Source: Clostridiales bacterium (GTDB taxonomy: Bacteria > Bacillota > Clostridia > Christensenellales > CAG-138). Taken from it: DNA of 14,434 nt. Positions 13,136-14,434 of the stretch are shown piece by piece (the first letter of the stretch is position 1; every line of letters begins with the position of its first letter). Made by a program: the position numbers and the translations under genes. Location of the stretch: assembly GCA_004558825.1 (NCBI GenBank), contig SFDB01000021.1, forward strand, positions 1 to 14,434, in the 5' to 3' direction. The notes below the pieces were generated by a model, which had not been told where the DNA came from, ran no database searches, and worked only from the letters and a program-made list of their open reading frames with translations.

Positions 13136-13600
13136 TCAATTCATATCGTTATTATCCTTAATGCCTTCGTTCATTTTCTTAATCTTCCTTTTCCACACAA
13201 AATACTGAGCTACCCAAGCAGCGAGGAAGATCGCTACGAATATGCCTACATAAGACAGAATTCCAGCGGTCGAATGGGGCATCCAGTTGGCAAAATAAGA
13301 GATGGGGAACATAATCACGCAAGCAATTGCGAAGTAAATCCCGCTTTGCTTTGCAAGGCTCCACGAATCAATCTCCCAAATAACCGAAGCCATTGCAAAG
13401 CCTGTGCCCATTATTCCGCTCAGACCGGTTTGAATGAGAATCGCATTTAATTCGCTCCCCATTTTATTCACAAGCTCTGGATTGACCGGATGGAAGAAGC
13501 CATCCCCAATACAGATTGAGATAATCACCGTAATGACATATCCGATTGCAATGCCAACAGGGAAACCAATTACTCCTCGTCCAATCAGTTTTTTCTTCAT
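13136..13600 (-). CDS. DUF3021 membrane protein, LytTR-system inhibitor type
   Basis: A 154-residue integral membrane protein with four hydrophobic segments (about 8-32, 52-75, 86-104, 111-134) and a basic, polar tail (KRKIKKMNEGIKD), the DUF3021 layout. Its gene begins ten bases after the LytTR gene ends, with GAGGTGG before the ATG at 13600; a GTG at 13609 would leave only one base between the genes. LytTR-DUF3021 pairs form the LytTR regulatory systems described in streptococci (HdrRM, BrsRM), in which the membrane protein holds back its regulator. I infer the same role here. The signal it would respond to is unknown. Confidence 0.85.
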   Translation of the reverse strand: MKKKLIGRGVIGFPVGIAIGYVITVIISICIGDGFFHPVNPELVNKMGSELNAILIQTGLSGIMGTGFAMASVIWEIDSWSLAKQSGIYFAIACVIMFPISYFANWMPHSTAGILSYVGIFVAIFLAAWVAQYFVWKRKIKKMNEGIKDNNDMN

Positions 13601-13610
13601 TTCTGCCACC

Positions 13611-14051
13611 TCACATTCCTAACAGTTGTTTGATTTTGGCGACGGATCGCCGTGAAACATAAGTAACCGTACCGTTTGAAAGCGTAATGCAAATTGTCCC
13701 GACAAAGCTCAAATCAAAGCTCTTGACCTTTCTCAGATTGATAATATCCGAGTTTGATATTCGGACAAAAGTCTTGCTGTCAAGCCGTTGTTCCGCCTCG
13801 TATAGCCTCAGGCGGAGCGCATACTCGCCGTGATTTGTCTCGGCAAACACCTTACCTGATTCGGCAAAAACACGGTAGATTTCAGACGGTTCCAGAACCT
13901 CGACAACATCGTCCCTGAATCCGGCAATGACCTGCGGTTGCTCATCTGACAATCTTTTTATGATTGCATTGACTTCATCAGTCATTTTGTCCGTCATCAC
14001 GATGATTTTTGGCTCTTTGCATTTTTCGTCTATCTTGATTTCAATTTGCAT
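13611..14051 (-). CDS. LytTR-family DNA-binding regulator
   Basis: A 146-residue transcription regulator without a receiver domain. Residues 1-40 form a short N-terminal extension (IEIKIDEKCKEPKIIVMTD...) and about 45-144 the LytTR DNA-binding domain, recognisable by RLYEAEQRLDSKTFVRISNSDIINL (about 82-106), SFDLSFVGTICITLSNG (111-127) and YVSRRSVAKIKQLLG (131-145). Start at 14051 with AGGAGGTG seven bases upstream. It heads an operon with the DUF3021 gene. Stand-alone LytTR proteins of this size are of the HdrR/BrsR type, set free by their membrane partner rather than by a kinase. Direct repeats at the -35 region suggest self-activation. Lower GC than the chromosome to the left fits horizontal acquisition. 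Confidence 0.9.
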   Translation of the reverse strand: MQIEIKIDEKCKEPKIIVMTDKMTDEVNAIIKRLSDEQPQVIAGFRDDVVEVLEPSEIYRVFAESGKVFAETNHGEYALRLRLYEAEQRLDSKTFVRISNSDIINLRKVKSFDLSFVGTICITLSNGTVTYVSRRSVAKIKQLLGM

Positions 14052-14076
14052 CGGTTCACCTCCTCGCTGCGGTTAC

Positions 14077-14111
14077 AGTATAGGAAAATCAAGAACCGAT
14101 TTCTACCGATT
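14077..14111 (-). promoter_or_regulatory. LytTR-operon promoter with direct repeats
   Basis: On the minus strand TAGAAA (14105-14100), 17 bases and TATACT (14082-14077). Plus-strand repeats AACCGATT (14094-14101) and TACCGATT (14104-14111) are exactly ten bases apart and cover the weak -35 box. LytTR proteins bind paired short direct repeats spaced by about one helical turn, so this is a candidate autoregulatory site. Match to the published LytTR consensus is only partial. Confidence 0.5.
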
Positions 14112-14193
14112 CTCGATAGGTGGTTGTTTTAGGAACATAGGTGGTAATTTTTACAGGAATCTCATACCGGTCTGTATGGGCGGCTGATAAGTA

Positions 14194-14225
14194 TCTGCGG
14201 TATGGGGGTCCTCCCATACCGCAGA
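14194..14225. repeat. Perfect 13-base inverted repeat
   Basis: TCTGCGGTATGGG (14194-14206) and CCCATACCGCAGA (14213-14225) form a perfect stem around a six-base loop, just after the stop of the gene entering from the right. No T-run follows on the minus strand (next is TACTTATC), so it may be a processing or attenuation hairpin, or a recombination/nick-type structure, rather than a standard terminator. Confidence 0.7.
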
Positions 14226-14229
14226 CGGA

Positions 14230-14434
14230 TCATCTTTGCGGCTCGTTTTTGCGCTTTGCACTTCTCTGAACCGGAATGGAGAGCAGCTCTCTTGTACGCT
14301 CTCCAAGCTGTTTTTCAATGGCTGTCAGCCGTTCTTCCGGCAAATTGAGGGACGGATGACGGGTGAACTTGAAGTCCACCATTCGCCGCAGCTGCGCTTT
14401 CTGCTTTGCACCCATTACCTCTTTGCACACATCC
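14230..14434 (-). CDS. C-terminal end of an unidentified mobile-element protein
   Basis: The frame is open to the right edge of the window, so only the last 68 or so residues are seen. They are highly charged and helical (GAKQKAQLRRMVDFKFTRHP, then LPEERLTAIEKQLGERTREL), with a basic tail (RSAKRKNEPQR). I do not recognise the family. Orientation and spacing match the LytTR, DUF3021 and DUF3848 genes, so it probably belongs to the same mobile element. A GTG at 14430 is not needed as a start because the preceding codon is also open. Confidence 0.5.
   Translation of the reverse strand, partial: DVCKEVMGAKQKAQLRRMVDFKFTRHPSLNLPEERLTAIEKQLGERTRELLSIPVQRSAKRKNEPQR

Noticed and set aside
13064..13450. 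Plus-strand frame opposite the DUF3021 gene
   Set aside because: No ribosome binding site, overlaps a terminator hairpin, and lies antisense to a gene with clear membrane segments and operon context.

Overview
This window looks like the chromosome of a fairly GC-rich Bacillota (Clostridia-type, probably gut or anaerobe related). The grounds are an ECF-type thiamine transporter under a TPP riboswitch, a short MntR/DtxR-type metalloregulator, an ECF sigma/anti-sigma pair, strong AGGAGG ribosome binding sites, and a right-hand end that carries DUF3848 and LytTR/DUF3021 genes typical of clostridial mobile elements. No species can be named from the sequence alone. I see no tRNA, rRNA or CRISPR array.

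Layout. 1-230: GC-rich non-coding DNA with consecutive short hairpins, then a consensus promoter for an ArpU/phage-type regulator (231-770). 813-1717: a minus-strand thiamine-transporter unit in which promoter, TPP riboswitch, intrinsic terminator and ThiT-like gene are all visible. 1780-2208: a DtxR/MntR-family repressor with a dyad operator candidate in its promoter. 2278-3697: an ECF sigma factor, its overlapping anti-sigma gene and a bidirectional terminator, with a good candidate autoregulatory ECF promoter. 3722-6411: a minus-strand pair, M18 aminopeptidase then a TviB/WbpA-type nucleotide-sugar dehydrogenase. 6459-7734: a GNAT-like protein and its terminator. 7802-9352: mnmE, preceded by a cluster of six DnaA-box-like nonamers that overlaps its predicted promoter. 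9438-12379: a minus-strand operon of an HtrA/DegP serine protease and a phosphohexomutase.

At about 12.4 kb base composition and gene content change. From 12440 to the right edge the DNA is less GC-rich and holds a junction zone with short direct repeats and stop-interrupted frames, a truncated DUF3848 gene, a LytTR regulator with a DUF3021 membrane protein (the HdrRM/BrsRM-type 'LytTR regulatory system' arrangement), and the C-terminal end of an unidentified gene leaving the window. This is best read as one end of an integrated mobile element, partly decayed.

Themes. Several genes show their own control circuits: TPP sensing for thiT, probable metal autoregulation for the DtxR protein, ECF autoregulation for the sigma factor, and a possible activator-dependent promoter for the LytTR gene. 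The htrA and ECF/anti-sigma loci suggest envelope-stress functions. The nucleotide-sugar dehydrogenase and hexomutase could feed surface glycan synthesis, but no glycosyltransferase cluster is present. The observations most worth checking are the DnaA-box cluster upstream of mnmE, the hybrid metal site of the DtxR protein, and the LytTR/DUF3021 module in the mobile region.
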